Below, piece after piece: positions 6,784 through 13,934 of a stretch of 14,539 nucleotides of DNA. Numbering within the stretch: position 1 is the first letter of the stretch; each line of letters opens with the position of its first letter. The stretch covers positions 1 to 14,539 of the forward strand of contig JALVPA010000099.1 in assembly GCA_027026055.1 (NCBI GenBank), written 5' to 3'. The stretch comes from Campylobacteraceae bacterium. Its GTDB lineage: Bacteria > Campylobacterota > Campylobacteria > Campylobacterales > Sulfurovaceae. Made by a program: the position numbers and the translations under genes. Below the pieces are notes generated by a model. The model worked only from the letters and a program-made list of their open reading frames with translations. It was not told where the DNA came from and did no database searches.

Positions 6784-7050
6784 TTAGGCTTCGAGTGCGT
6801 TGACTTTTTTGTGCAAGCGGCTTACTTTGCGCGCAGCCGTTTGTTTCTTGATAAATCCTTTGCTAACGAGCGCATGGATCTTTTTGTTCGCTTTCTTGAA
6901 AGCCTCTTGCGCTTGCGCTTTGTCTCCCGCTTCTACCGCGGCGATGACGGCTTTAGTGAGGTTTTTGAGGCGCGTTCTATAATATCTGTTACGTTCCGTT
7001 TTTTTGGCCGTTTGCAAAATACGTTTTTTTGCTGACTTGTGGTGTGCCAT
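6784..7050 (-). CDS. rpsT: Ribosomal protein S20
   Basis: S20 binds 16S rRNA in the small subunit. The 88-residue, Lys/Arg/Ala-rich chain begins MAHHKSAKKRI and contains the family pattern NRYYRTRLKNLTKAV (21-35) and the C-terminal KGFIKKQTAARKVSRLHKKV (64-83). Its length is typical. It is the first gene of the rpsT-prfA minus-strand unit and is divergent from glmM. Confidence 0.97.
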   Translation of the reverse strand: MAHHKSAKKRILQTAKKTERNRYYRTRLKNLTKAVIAAVEAGDKAQAQEAFKKANKKIHALVSKGFIKKQTAARKVSRLHKKVNALEA

Positions 7051-7097
7051 AGACTTTTCCTTTGTTTCGTTAAAATAGTGGTACTCGGTTCACTCGA

Positions 7098-7126
7098 AAT
7101 ATAGCGGAGTGAGAATAGTGGGCGAA
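7098..7126 (-). promoter_or_regulatory. Possible rpsT promoter
   Basis: On the minus strand TTCGCC (7126 to 7121) and TATATT (7103 to 7098) are 17 nt apart. The -35 is weak. An inverted repeat CACTC (7091-7095) with GAGTG (7107-7111) overlaps the -10. Assignment is tentative. Confidence 0.3.
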
Positions 7127-7192
7127 TAATAGCTAAAAAAAGATTAAAAATTTATTAATATAAACTTCAAAACGGCATTAGCCACACTATGG

Positions 7193-7198
7193 TACAAT
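7193..7198 (+). promoter_or_regulatory. Probable -10 of the glmM operon
   Basis: TACAAT in TATGGTACAATAGAG lies 37 nt before the GTG start of glmM. No recognisable -35 is present at the right distance, but the upstream 50 nt are strongly AT-rich, as is usual in this phylum. Confidence 0.45.
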
Positions 7199-7235
7199 AG
7201 AGTCGCATTATTATTTGTTTGAGAAAAGGAAAGTC

Positions 7236-8573
7236 GTGGGATTGTTCGGAACGGACGGGGTACGCGGAAAGGCGGGTAAAGAGGTGACCGCAAGTAGCGC
7301 GATGCGATTGGCGATGGCAGCCGGTGTCTATTTTAAGCGTAACGGCACGACCAACAAAATTTTGGTGGGTAAAGATACGAGACGAAGCGGTTATATGATA
7401 GAAAACGCCATTGTATCGGGTTTGACGGCGGTAGGTTTCGATGTCATTCAAATAGGTCCTATGCCGACGCCGGCGATTGCGTTTTTGACGGAGAATATGC
7501 GATGCGATGCGGGGATTATGATTTCGGCAAGTCACAATCCCTACGACGACAACGGCATCAAGTTTTTCGATTCTTTCGGTAACAAATTGCAAAAAGGCTC
7601 TGAAAAGGAGATAGAAGCGATCTATGAAGACGATGTCGCCATCGAGGCGGCGCAACAGACGGGAAAAAACATCGGGCGCTCCAAACGTATCGACGATGTG
7701 ATCGGACGGTATATAGTGCATATCAAAAACTCTTTTCCAAAGCCGCTCGGTTTGGCGGGAAAACGCATTGTTATCGACTGCGCCAACGGTGCCGGATACA
7801 AAGTGGGGCCGACGATTTTGCAAGAGCTTGGCGCCGAGACTTTCGTCATTGCAAACGAGCCCAACGGTTACAATATCAACGAATCGTGCGGTGCGATGCA
7901 CCCCAAAGGATTGGCGGAAACGGTGCTGGACAAGCGTGCCGACTTGGGGATTGCACTGGACGGGGACGCCGATCGCGTGGTCCTGGTGGACGAGCGTGGC
8001 GAAACGGTAGACGGAGACAAGCTTATCGGCGTATTGGCAGTCTATTTGAAAGAGCGCGGCGAACTTAAAGGCGACGGGGTTGCCGCGACGGTAATGAGCA
8101 ATCAAGCATTGGAAGACTATTTACATACGCATGGATTGAAACTTTATCGTTCCGATGTGGGCGATAAATATGTGATCGAAACGATGCAAAAACACGGGCT
8201 TAATTTCGGCGGAGAGCAAAGCGGTCATATCATTTTCAGCGATTATGCCAAGACGGGAGATGGGCTTGCCAGTGCGTTGCAAGCGCTTGCCTATTTGGTG
8301 ACAAGCGGAAAAAAAGCGAGCGAAGTGTTCGATCCTTTCGTGTTGTACCCGCAGTTGCAAGATAATATACGCGTATCCGAGAAGCCGCCGCTTACATCGT
8401 TGGAAGGTTACGACGATTTGATAAAAGAGGTGGAATCCGCGGGGATACGTCATCTTTTTCGTTATTCCGGCACGGAGCCGAAATTGAGACTCTTATTGGA
8501 AGGAAAAAACGAAAAAGTGCTTGAAGCGACAATGGCGAAGTGCAAACGATTTTTCGAGCGTGCGTTAGGCTGA
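7236..8573 (+). CDS. glmM: Phosphoglucosamine mutase
   Basis: GlmM converts glucosamine-6-phosphate to glucosamine-1-phosphate for UDP-GlcNAc, feeding peptidoglycan and lipid A synthesis. With the GTG start at 7236 (AAGGA five bases upstream), the protein begins MGLFGTDGVRGKAG and is 445 residues, the length of the H. pylori enzyme; a TTG at 7215 in the same frame would add seven non-homologous residues. The phosphoserine loop is ISASHNPYDDNG, with Ser99 as the phosphorylated residue. The Mg-binding loop is DGDADR at 242-247. The C-terminal phosphate-binding loop is RYSGTEPKLRLL. It is the first gene of a tight four-gene run: its TGA shares one base with the lspA ATG. Confidence 0.97.
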   Translation: MGLFGTDGVRGKAGKEVTASSAMRLAMAAGVYFKRNGTTNKILVGKDTRRSGYMIENAIVSGLTAVGFDVIQIGPMPTPAIAFLTENMRCDAGIMISASHNPYDDNGIKFFDSFGNKLQKGSEKEIEAIYEDDVAIEAAQQTGKNIGRSKRIDDVIGRYIVHIKNSFPKPLGLAGKRIVIDCANGAGYKVGPTILQELGAETFVIANEPNGYNINESCGAMHPKGLAETVLDKRADLGIALDGDADRVVLVDERGETVDGDKLIGVLAVYLKERGELKGDGVAATVMSNQALEDYLHTHGLKLYRSDVGDKYVIETMQKHGLNFGGEQSGHIIFSDYAKTGDGLASALQALAYLVTSGKKASEVFDPFVLYPQLQDNIRVSEKPPLTSLEGYDDLIKEVESAGIRHLFRYSGTEPKLRLLLEGKNEKVLEATMAKCKRFFERALG

Positions 8574-9019
8574 TGAAAAGTGTGTTGATTGTGCTTTTGG
8601 CGCTTATCGGAACCTTTTTGATAGATCAAAGCACTAAAAACCTTTTTTTGGAAGGGTATTATCGAGAAGGCAAATGTGTCGATTTGATTTTACATTTTAA
8701 CAAAGGCGTAGCCTTTTCGATGTTTTCTTTTTTGGGAGAAGGGCTCAAGTGGTTGCAAACCGCTATCGTGGCGATACTTACGTATGCGGCGTACAAAGAG
8801 GGGTTTTTCAAGCGATACGCTTTTGAGACGGGATTGCTTTTGGGTGGTGCTTTCGGGAATCTTTACGACCGTTTCGTTCACGGTGCGGTGGTCGATTTCG
8901 TCGCATGGCATTGCGGATTTAGCTGGCCGGTTTTCAATATTGCCGACGTGGCAATCGATGCGGCGGTAGGTATCGTTTTGCTTCGTTATCTCTTATCGAA
9001 AAAGTCTACGGACGGTTGA
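8573..9019 (+). CDS. lspA: Lipoprotein signal peptidase (signal peptidase II)
   Basis: LspA is the inner-membrane aspartic protease that cleaves the signal peptide of prolipoproteins after lipidation by Lgt. The 148 residues contain four expected membrane spans (about 3-20, 60-75, 86-100, 119-141). The family boxes are FLIDQSTK (15-22), NKGVAFSM (43-50), GGAFGNLYDRFVHGAVVDF (91-109) and FNIADVAID (121-129). The catalytic aspartates should be Asp108 and Asp125. I chose ATG 8573, which overlaps the glmM stop in TGATG, over an upstream start at 8540 inside glmM, because it puts the first membrane span at the N-terminus. Confidence 0.95.
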   Translation: MKSVLIVLLALIGTFLIDQSTKNLFLEGYYREGKCVDLILHFNKGVAFSMFSFLGEGLKWLQTAIVAILTYAAYKEGFFKRYAFETGLLLGGAFGNLYDRFVHGAVVDFVAWHCGFSWPVFNIADVAIDAAVGIVLLRYLLSKKSTDG

Positions 9020-9021
9020 AC

Positions 9022-9933
9022 GTGTCGTTACGCCTTATCGTTTTTGCGTTGTTGTCGTTCGTTGTCGTTTCGTATGCGAAAGAAGTGCGAATTTTGCAAC
9101 GGCAGGTATTGCCGTGGAAAACAATAGAGGGGTTGAAGTTCAGTGAAATCTCCGATGCGGCATACGATAAACGGCATAAGATTCTTTATATGATTTCGGA
9201 CGAGGGCAAGCTTTTTGCGTTTCGGGCGCAAGTAACGAAACAAACTCTCGACTTAACGCCTCTGTCGGCGGCAAAAATACGTAAAAAAAGCGGTAAATCG
9301 TTCAAAAAATGGGCGATGGATAGCGAAGGTTTGACAATCGATGCGAAAGGCAGGCTTTACGTCTCTTTCGAAGGTAAGGCCAAAATATGTCGTATCGGCG
9401 GCGTAGGTGAAAAGATGGGGCGGTGCCTCAAAACATACAGATTGCCTAAAATATTACGCAAAACCAAGCGATATCGTAGTAAAAACAAGTCGTTGGAAGC
9501 GTTGACATGGCATCCGCGACACGGGCTATTGACCGTAGCCGAATGGCCGCTGAAAAAAGACGATAAAAAACGACAAACGATCTATGCGCTTGACGGAAAA
9601 AGATGGCATTTTCGCGCCGAACCCGAAACGCGAAGCGGTGTAACGGCGATAGAAACGGAGCCGAACGGAGATGTGTTGGTTATTGAACGTTCGTTTGTCG
9701 ATTTTTTTTCGCCTTTTGTGGTGACGTTGAAGCGTATTCGACTATCGGAATGCAAGGTCGGCTCAATATGCCGAAGCGAGGTGTTGCTTAAAATGAATAC
9801 ACATCAAGGGTGGGATATCGACAATTTCGAGGGTTTAGCGCGTGTGGATAAAGAACGTTATGTGATGGTGAGCGATAACAATGACAACTTTTATCAACAA
9901 ACGCTTCTGTTTTATATCGAGGTAAAGCCGTGA
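9022..9933 (+). CDS. Secreted esterase-like phytase-family protein
   Basis: The protein resembles the 'esterase-like activity of phytase' family (PF13449), beta-propeller-type exported proteins of poorly defined substrate. A Sec signal (VSLRLIVFALLSFVVVSYA) is followed by repeated acidic turns that suit metal binding: SEISDAAYD, DSEGLTID, SLEALTWHP, NFEGLARV and SDNNDNF near the C-terminus (the last two are the most family-like). It is rich in Lys and Arg between them. The GTG at 9022 has GGACGG six bases upstream; a TTG at 9016 overlapping the lspA stop is the alternative and adds two residues. It sits between lspA and a PqiA-like gene with overlapping or near-touching ends, so it is coexpressed with envelope biogenesis functions. 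The enzymatic role is unproven. Confidence 0.75.
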   Translation: MSLRLIVFALLSFVVVSYAKEVRILQRQVLPWKTIEGLKFSEISDAAYDKRHKILYMISDEGKLFAFRAQVTKQTLDLTPLSAAKIRKKSGKSFKKWAMDSEGLTIDAKGRLYVSFEGKAKICRIGGVGEKMGRCLKTYRLPKILRKTKRYRSKNKSLEALTWHPRHGLLTVAEWPLKKDDKKRQTIYALDGKRWHFRAEPETRSGVTAIETEPNGDVLVIERSFVDFFSPFVVTLKRIRLSECKVGSICRSEVLLKMNTHQGWDIDNFEGLARVDKERYVMVSDNNDNFYQQTLLFYIEVKP

Positions 9934-10742
9934 AATATATTTCGGTTCTCTTGACGGTCGTATCGGCGGCAGTGATGTTTTGGTTCGGGAGTCGAAGTTA
10001 TATTTCCTCTCATGCTTATGCGTATGACGTAGCACGGCAAGTCTCTCTCATGAATGTGGAGGATTTGACAAAAATGCATTTGAAGGCGTGGATGGAAACG
10101 CTTTCCTTCGGGTTGTATCACGACGAGACAAAAGAGAAGTTGGCTGCTTTGGCGGAGCATGCGCGAAGTGCGAAAAGCGATACTTTCGAGGCGATGTATA
10201 TCGCTTTGGCGGCGGCTTTTGCGACATTGGCATGCGCCCTTTTCGTATCGAGACGCTTTTTTGTCGTTGTCGGAAGTATCGTGTCGCTTGCATTGTTGAC
10301 AGCGGGAATTTTCGCGCCGATTATGATGATGACGATTCACAAAGAGGTACCGTATCTGGGGGATGTGGTACTATCGTTCGAATCAAAAAGCGTTACGGGT
10401 TCCATCCGGTCACTTTATGAACACGGAGAAATGATTCTGGCTGTGCTGATTGCGCTTTTTTCCGTGGTGATACCGGTATTGAAAAACCTCGGTTTTTTAT
10501 TTGTCGCAATTTTTTATCGCGCACCTTTTGCCGCCGCTATCGTACGTTTTTTCGCTCATCTCGGAAAATGGTCGATGGCGGATGTCTTTGTCGTGGCGAC
10601 TTTTTTGGTCTATCTTGCGGGGAACAATAAGACGGGAAGAGCAGAAATCGAAGTCGGTCTCTATTTCTTTTTAGCATATGTATTGGTTTCGATGACGGTT
10701 TCCTTGATTGCGGATAGGTTGTTGCACCGATGCGTTAAATGA
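9930..10742 (+). CDS. PqiA-family integral membrane protein
   Basis: The 270-residue protein resembles paraquat-inducible protein A, the inner-membrane partner in Pqi-type intermembrane lipid transport. It has an N-terminal membrane anchor (3-20), then a periplasm-sized charged loop (21-85), then membrane segments at about 88-106, 109-135, 166-196, 216-230 and 243-260. The recognisable PqiA signatures are VVIPVLKNLGFLF (179-191) and HLGKWSMADVFVVATFLV (210-227). It has one PqiA module and lacks the cysteine zinc-ribbon boxes of the E. coli protein. GTG 9930 overlaps the upstream TGA, with GAGGT in place. No MCE-domain partner (PqiB) is in the window. The 3' end overlaps the opposing DUF493 gene by 8 nt. 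Confidence 0.75.
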   Translation: MKYISVLLTVVSAAVMFWFGSRSYISSHAYAYDVARQVSLMNVEDLTKMHLKAWMETLSFGLYHDETKEKLAALAEHARSAKSDTFEAMYIALAAAFATLACALFVSRRFFVVVGSIVSLALLTAGIFAPIMMMTIHKEVPYLGDVVLSFESKSVTGSIRSLYEHGEMILAVLIALFSVVIPVLKNLGFLFVAIFYRAPFAAAIVRFFAHLGKWSMADVFVVATFLVYLAGNNKTGRAEIEVGLYFFLAYVLVSMTVSLIADRLLHRCVK

Positions 10743-11004
10743 CCATATCGACATCTTCATGGTCTTGAAACGCTTTGAAGATGCGATCGCGTTCGGCTTG
10801 ATCTTTGACCTCGCAGCTGGCGTTGTAGCTGTGAAATTTACCCGTGCGAGAGGCGTTGCCCGGTGAGCTGAGGTGCGCTTTGTCTCCCATCACTTCTTTG
10901 ATACAGGCTTTGAGTTTCTCTTTGTCTCGACCGATGATTTTGTAGCCCCAATTGCATGGATAGGTAATTTCGGGTTTTTCCTCGGTGTTGTTATCGAGAA
11001 TCAT
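10735..11004 (-). CDS. DUF493 (YbeD/HP0495-type) small protein
   Basis: An 89-residue protein of the DUF493 family, an ACT-like alpha/beta fold of unknown function, possibly a ligand-binding regulator. The pattern YPCNWGYKIIGRDKEKLKAC (15-34), then SSPGNASRTGKFHSYNASCEV (46-66) and FKAFQDHEDVDMVI at the end, matches the family in order and length. AGGAG lies at normal distance before the ATG at 11004. It follows moaC on the same strand by 88 nt of AT-rich DNA, in which a TATAAA-like box could provide a separate promoter. Confidence 0.88.
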   Translation of the reverse strand: MILDNNTEEKPEITYPCNWGYKIIGRDKEKLKACIKEVMGDKAHLSSPGNASRTGKFHSYNASCEVKDQAERDRIFKAFQDHEDVDMVI

Positions 11005-11092
11005 CTTTTCTCCTTTTTATTTATTTATCATTTAGCGTAAAGAAATGTTTAATTTATATAAAATAACATATTTCCGGTGATATCGATGCGAC

Positions 11093-11572
11093 TTAGGTCG
11101 CACGAACGAAATCGCCCGATTTTCCGCCGCTTTTGTGTTCGAGCTGGATATTGCGTATCACCATGCCTTTGTCGATCGCTTTGAGCATATCGTAAATGGT
11201 CAGCAGTCCGACACTGACACCCGTAAGCGCTTCCATCTCCACCCCGGTACGCCCCTTGAGTTTGACGGTCACATAGAGTTTGAAACCGGGAAGTTCCGGG
11301 AGCTCTTCGATATCGGTTTTGATAGAGGTAAGCAGTAGCGGATGACACATCGGGATAAGTTCGCCGGTGCGTTTGGCGCCTTGGATGGCGGCGATGACGG
11401 CGGTTTGAAGGACGGGTCCTTTTTTAGCGGTATTTTCGACGACGGCGCGGTAGGCCTCGGGCGTTACTTCGATAATACCGCTGGCGACGGCAATGCGAGT
11501 CGTTTCGTCTTTATCGGAGACATCTACCATTTTGGGTTTGTTTTGTTCGTCCAAATGGGTAAGTTGCGGCAT
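11093..11572 (-). CDS. moaC: Cyclic pyranopterin monophosphate synthase
   Basis: MoaC converts the MoaA product (3',8-cyclo-GTP) to cyclic pyranopterin monophosphate, an early step of molybdenum-cofactor synthesis. At 159 residues it is full length. Family motifs are MVDVSDKDET (15-24), IPMCHPLLLT (73-82), GVEMEALTGVSVGLLTIYDM (110-129) and the C-terminal KSGGKSGDF. Asp128 and Lys131 fall at the positions known to be catalytic in E. coli MoaC. The ATG at 11572 has AAGGA six bases upstream; an upstream frame start at 11605 lacks homology. The cofactor would be needed by SoxC encoded 8 kb away. Other moa/moe genes are not in the window. Confidence 0.96.
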   Translation of the reverse strand: MPQLTHLDEQNKPKMVDVSDKDETTRIAVASGIIEVTPEAYRAVVENTAKKGPVLQTAVIAAIQGAKRTGELIPMCHPLLLTSIKTDIEELPELPGFKLYVTVKLKGRTGVEMEALTGVSVGLLTIYDMLKAIDKGMVIRNIQLEHKSGGKSGDFVRAT

Positions 11573-11595
11573 GAATGTTCCTTGTTTTTTTGCGC

Positions 11596-11601
11596 ATTGT
11601 A
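11596..11601 (-). promoter_or_regulatory. Probable -10 of moaC
   Basis: The minus strand reads ATGTTACAATGCGC, placing TACAAT at 11601 to 11596, about 24 nt before the moaC ATG. There is no -35 match; instead the nearest TGACGA repeat lies 10 bp upstream of it, which would suit control by a DNA-binding protein. Confidence 0.45.
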
Positions 11602-11610
11602 ACATAAAAT

Positions 11611-11658
11611 ATGACGATTTTTTTCATTAAAATGACGAAAAAAGTTATAAATTGACGA
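11611..11658 (+). repeat. Three TGACGA direct repeats at helical spacing
   Basis: TGACGA begins at 11612, 11633 and 11653, each preceded by an AT-only run (ATAAAATA, ATTAAAA, TATAAAT), with spacings of 21 and 20 bp, two helical turns. They lie in the 157-nt divergent region between the probable moaC -10 and the promoter of the recombinase-like gene. This looks like an operator or activator array; the binding protein is unknown and could be the product of the adjacent gene. Confidence 0.5.
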
Positions 11659-11675
11659 AAATATAGTGAAAATAG

Positions 11676-11704
11676 TTGACTTTTTACATCAAAGCGGTTA
11701 CAAT
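11676..11704 (+). promoter_or_regulatory. Sigma-70-type promoter for recombinase-like gene and ccoG
   Basis: TTGACT (11676-11681) and TACAAT (11699-11704) are separated by the ideal 17 nt, each one mismatch from consensus. Transcription would start near 11711. That leaves a leader of about 20 nt containing AAAGGAG (11717-11723). Confidence 0.7.
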
Positions 11705-11729
11705 AACGCAAATGTGAAAGGAGTGAATC

Positions 11730-12419
11730 GTGACGTATGCGTATCTCAGACAGATTCCGGGTTTCGAGAATTTGTCGCGGCAACAACGAAACATTCTCTC
11801 TTTTGCATTGACCCGAGGTATTCAGATAGATAAAGAGGTGATCGAGTACAATACGAAGCAGCGTTCGATCGAAGAGCGTGAGGAGTTCGAATCTTTTCTG
11901 CATTCGTTAAAAGAGAACGAAGATCGTATTGTCGTCGATCATTTGGCGATTTTGAGCGACAACGCAGAGGAGTTGATCAAGATTATCAACTGCATGCTTA
12001 GTCGCGGGATCAAACTGTTTGTCGCCGAAACGGGAGTGACCATAGAGCGCGATACGCCGCTTGAGAAAGTCTTTCCGCTACTTAACGACCTGCGTGAAGC
12101 CAAACGTGCCAATACGGGTCGGGTAGGTAGACCGAAAGGGAGTCGTTCCTCTTCGAAATTCGATATCTATCAGACGCGTATTATCGCCATGCTCAAAGAG
12201 GGGATGAGTGTCAGCGCCATCGCCAGAGAGCTTGGGGTAAGTCGTAGTTCGCTCAAAGATTACATCGAGTCGAGAGGCATTAGAGAGTTGGTGGAGAGTT
12301 CGTGGGTGCAGATCGCCGATGCGCAACACATAGGCGAATCCGGCGATGCAATGCTGATTTGTCCGTTCGATAGGCAAGATACCGTAGAGACGGAACACAA
12401 AAATGAAAGGAAGGTATAG
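11730..12419 (+). CDS. Serine-recombinase-like DNA-binding protein lacking catalytic residues
   Basis: The 229-residue protein follows a resolvase/invertase plan. It has an N-terminal resolvase-like domain (about 1-110), a basic linker GRVGRPKGSRSSSK (130-143) and a C-terminal helix-turn-helix (about 148-183, MSVSAIARELGVSRSSLKDYI), as in Hin-type enzymes. The N-terminal start TYAYLRQIPG aligns with the family YxRVST box, but the nucleophilic Ser is Ile9. In VVDHLAILSDN (68-78) the normal LDRLgRS arginines are His71 and Ile74. A C-terminal tail (184-229) is unusual. It should therefore bind DNA without strand exchange and is likely a transcription regulator; this is inference. GTG 11730 follows AAAGGAG by six bases. 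It ends two bases before ccoG, so the two are cotranscribed. No inverted recombination sites are seen nearby. The family alignment was done by eye. Confidence 0.7.
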   Translation: MTYAYLRQIPGFENLSRQQRNILSFALTRGIQIDKEVIEYNTKQRSIEEREEFESFLHSLKENEDRIVVDHLAILSDNAEELIKIINCMLSRGIKLFVAETGVTIERDTPLEKVFPLLNDLREAKRANTGRVGRPKGSRSSSKFDIYQTRIIAMLKEGMSVSAIARELGVSRSSLKDYIESRGIRELVESSWVQIADAQHIGESGDAMLICPFDRQDTVETEHKNERKV

Positions 12420-12421
12420 TG

Positions 12422-13888
12422 ATGGAAGCGACAACGCAGACAACGGAAAAACCGAAGAAAAATATGGCAAAGGAGTACTTGAAAGGATGGGTACCGTATC
12501 GCATCAAGCGGTATTGGGTCTATGTGGCGGTGACGATTCTTTCGTTGATTTTGCCGTGGATCAAAATTAACGGGCATCATATCTTTTTGTTGAGTTTCGA
12601 CCATAAAAAGCTCGAACTGATGGGTGTGCAGTTCGATATGCAAGAGCTCTACTTGATGCCCTTTTTGTTGATGTTGCTCTTTTTGGGGATTTTCGCGATT
12701 ACCGCAGTGGGCGGTCGCGCATGGTGCGGATGGGCGTGTCCGCAAACGATTTTTAGGGTGATCTATCGCGATTTGATCGAAACGAAGCTGTTGGGCTTGC
12801 GCAAATCGATCAAAAACAAACAAAAAGAGCCCGATATGAGCAAGCCCGAAAACAAGGTTAAAAAGGCGATTGCAATAGCAATATGGTCGGTGCTCTCCGT
12901 GATCGCGGCGGCGGACTTTATGTGGTATTTCGTACCGCCCGAAGACTTCTTTCAGTATATCCAAAATCCCGGCGAACATATGATCTTGGTCGGATTCGTT
13001 ATAGGTATCGCACTCTTTTTGATTGCGGATGTCGTCTTTATCAAAGAAAATTTCTGTATCTATATCTGCCCTTATAGCCGTGTACAGTCGGTACTTTACG
13101 ACGACGATACCTTGATGGCGATCTACGATCCGATTCGCGGAGGTGAGATCTACGAAGGGCACGGAAACGAACGACACAAAAAGTACAACAAGCGCAAAGA
13201 GTTGCTTGCCGATAATCCCAATGCGGAGTGTACGGCGTGCGAAAGCTGTGTTACCGTATGTCCGACACATATCGACATTCGTAAAGGGTTGCAGTTGGAG
13301 TGTATCAACTGTTTGGAGTGCGTCGATGCCTGTACGCAAGTCATGGGAGCGCTCGGCAAACCGAGTTTGGTGCAATGGTCGAGCGTGCGCGAGACGGAAA
13401 AACACGAAGGCAAAACGCGTATCTTCAGACCGAAAGTGATTGCCTACTTTACAGTATTGACCATCGTTTTGATTGCGTTATTTACAATGGGCAGCAAAAA
13501 AGAGCATATGCTACTGAACATCAACAAAACGACAAGACTTTATAAGATTCTCGATGACGGCGGTGTAGAGAACGACTACATCTTCTTGTTTGCTAACACC
13601 GATTCGAAAAAGCACAAATATTATTTCGAAATCGAAGGCAAGTTGAAAGAGAAGATACAAATCGTCAGACCTACGGAGCCCTTCGGTATCGCACCGGGTA
13701 AAAAACGTAAAAAAGTCGTTGTGCTTAGAACCTATGAAAAGTTGGCGGACAATACGGTCAAAGATACGCCGATTCCTATCACCATCAAAGCTTTTGCGAA
13801 GGACGACAAAGAGAAGATTTCGGTATTGCGTCATACGGTTTTCGTCTATCCCAGAGCGGATTTGATAGAAAAGAAAAAGTCACACTAA
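12422..13888 (+). CDS. ccoG: CcoG (FixG-family) cbb3 oxidase assembly ferredoxin
   Basis: CcoG is a membrane-bound polyferredoxin for assembly of cbb3-type cytochrome c oxidase, thought to reduce Cu(II) for insertion into the oxidase. At 488 residues it is full length. It has membrane segments at about 31-48, 77-97, 150-170, 186-206 and 337-356. The cysteine boxes CGWACPQ (102-108) and CIYICPYSR (212-220) lie in the membrane part. A ferredoxin domain follows with CTACESCVTVCP (270-281) and CINCLECVDAC (294-304) for two [4Fe-4S] clusters, then a periplasmic Ig-like FixG C-terminal domain (about 365-475). I chose ATG 12422, with AAGGAAGG seven bases upstream; GTG 12419 adds one residue. No ccoNOP genes are in the window. 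Being directly behind the recombinase-like regulator suggests shared control. A weak hairpin (13897-13910) follows the stop. Confidence 0.93.
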   Translation: MEATTQTTEKPKKNMAKEYLKGWVPYRIKRYWVYVAVTILSLILPWIKINGHHIFLLSFDHKKLELMGVQFDMQELYLMPFLLMLLFLGIFAITAVGGRAWCGWACPQTIFRVIYRDLIETKLLGLRKSIKNKQKEPDMSKPENKVKKAIAIAIWSVLSVIAAADFMWYFVPPEDFFQYIQNPGEHMILVGFVIGIALFLIADVVFIKENFCIYICPYSRVQSVLYDDDTLMAIYDPIRGGEIYEGHGNERHKKYNKRKELLADNPNAECTACESCVTVCPTHIDIRKGLQLECINCLECVDACTQVMGALGKPSLVQWSSVRETEKHEGKTRIFRPKVIAYFTVLTIVLIALFTMGSKKEHMLLNINKTTRLYKILDDGGVENDYIFLFANTDSKKHKYYFEIEGKLKEKIQIVRPTEPFGIAPGKKRKKVVVLRTYEKLADNTVKDTPIPITIKAFAKDDKEKISVLRHTVFVYPRADLIEKKKSH

Positions 13889-13934
13889 GTATCCAAGAGG
13901 CGATCGTCTCTATTTTCGGTCGAAGGAGTGAGCG

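Noticed and set aside
7215..7235. Longer GlmM starting at TTG 7215
   Set aside because: The added residues have no counterpart in GlmM, and AAGGA sits properly before GTG 7236, giving the family-typical N-terminus.
10752..10783. CATCTTCA/TGAAGATG inverted repeat near the pqiA-DUF493 convergent ends
   Set aside because: It is within DUF493 coding sequence (acidic Glu-Asp-rich codons), has a 16-nt loop and no T-tract, so chance is likely.
11676..11692. FNR/CRP-like palindrome TTGA...TCAA in the promoter of the recombinase-like gene
   Set aside because: The half-sites are 9 nt apart, not the 6 nt of FNR-family sites, and the left half is simply the -35 box.
11730..12419. Active invertase or resolvase of a mobile element
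   Set aside because: The catalytic Ser and Arg positions are replaced, no terminal repeats or cargo genes flank it, and it is in tight operon order with a core assembly gene.
12260..13405. Long open frame of 381 codons antisense to ccoG
   Set aside because: It mirrors the strongly biased ccoG coding sequence, crosses the operon junction, and its His/Arg-rich translation matches no family I recognise.
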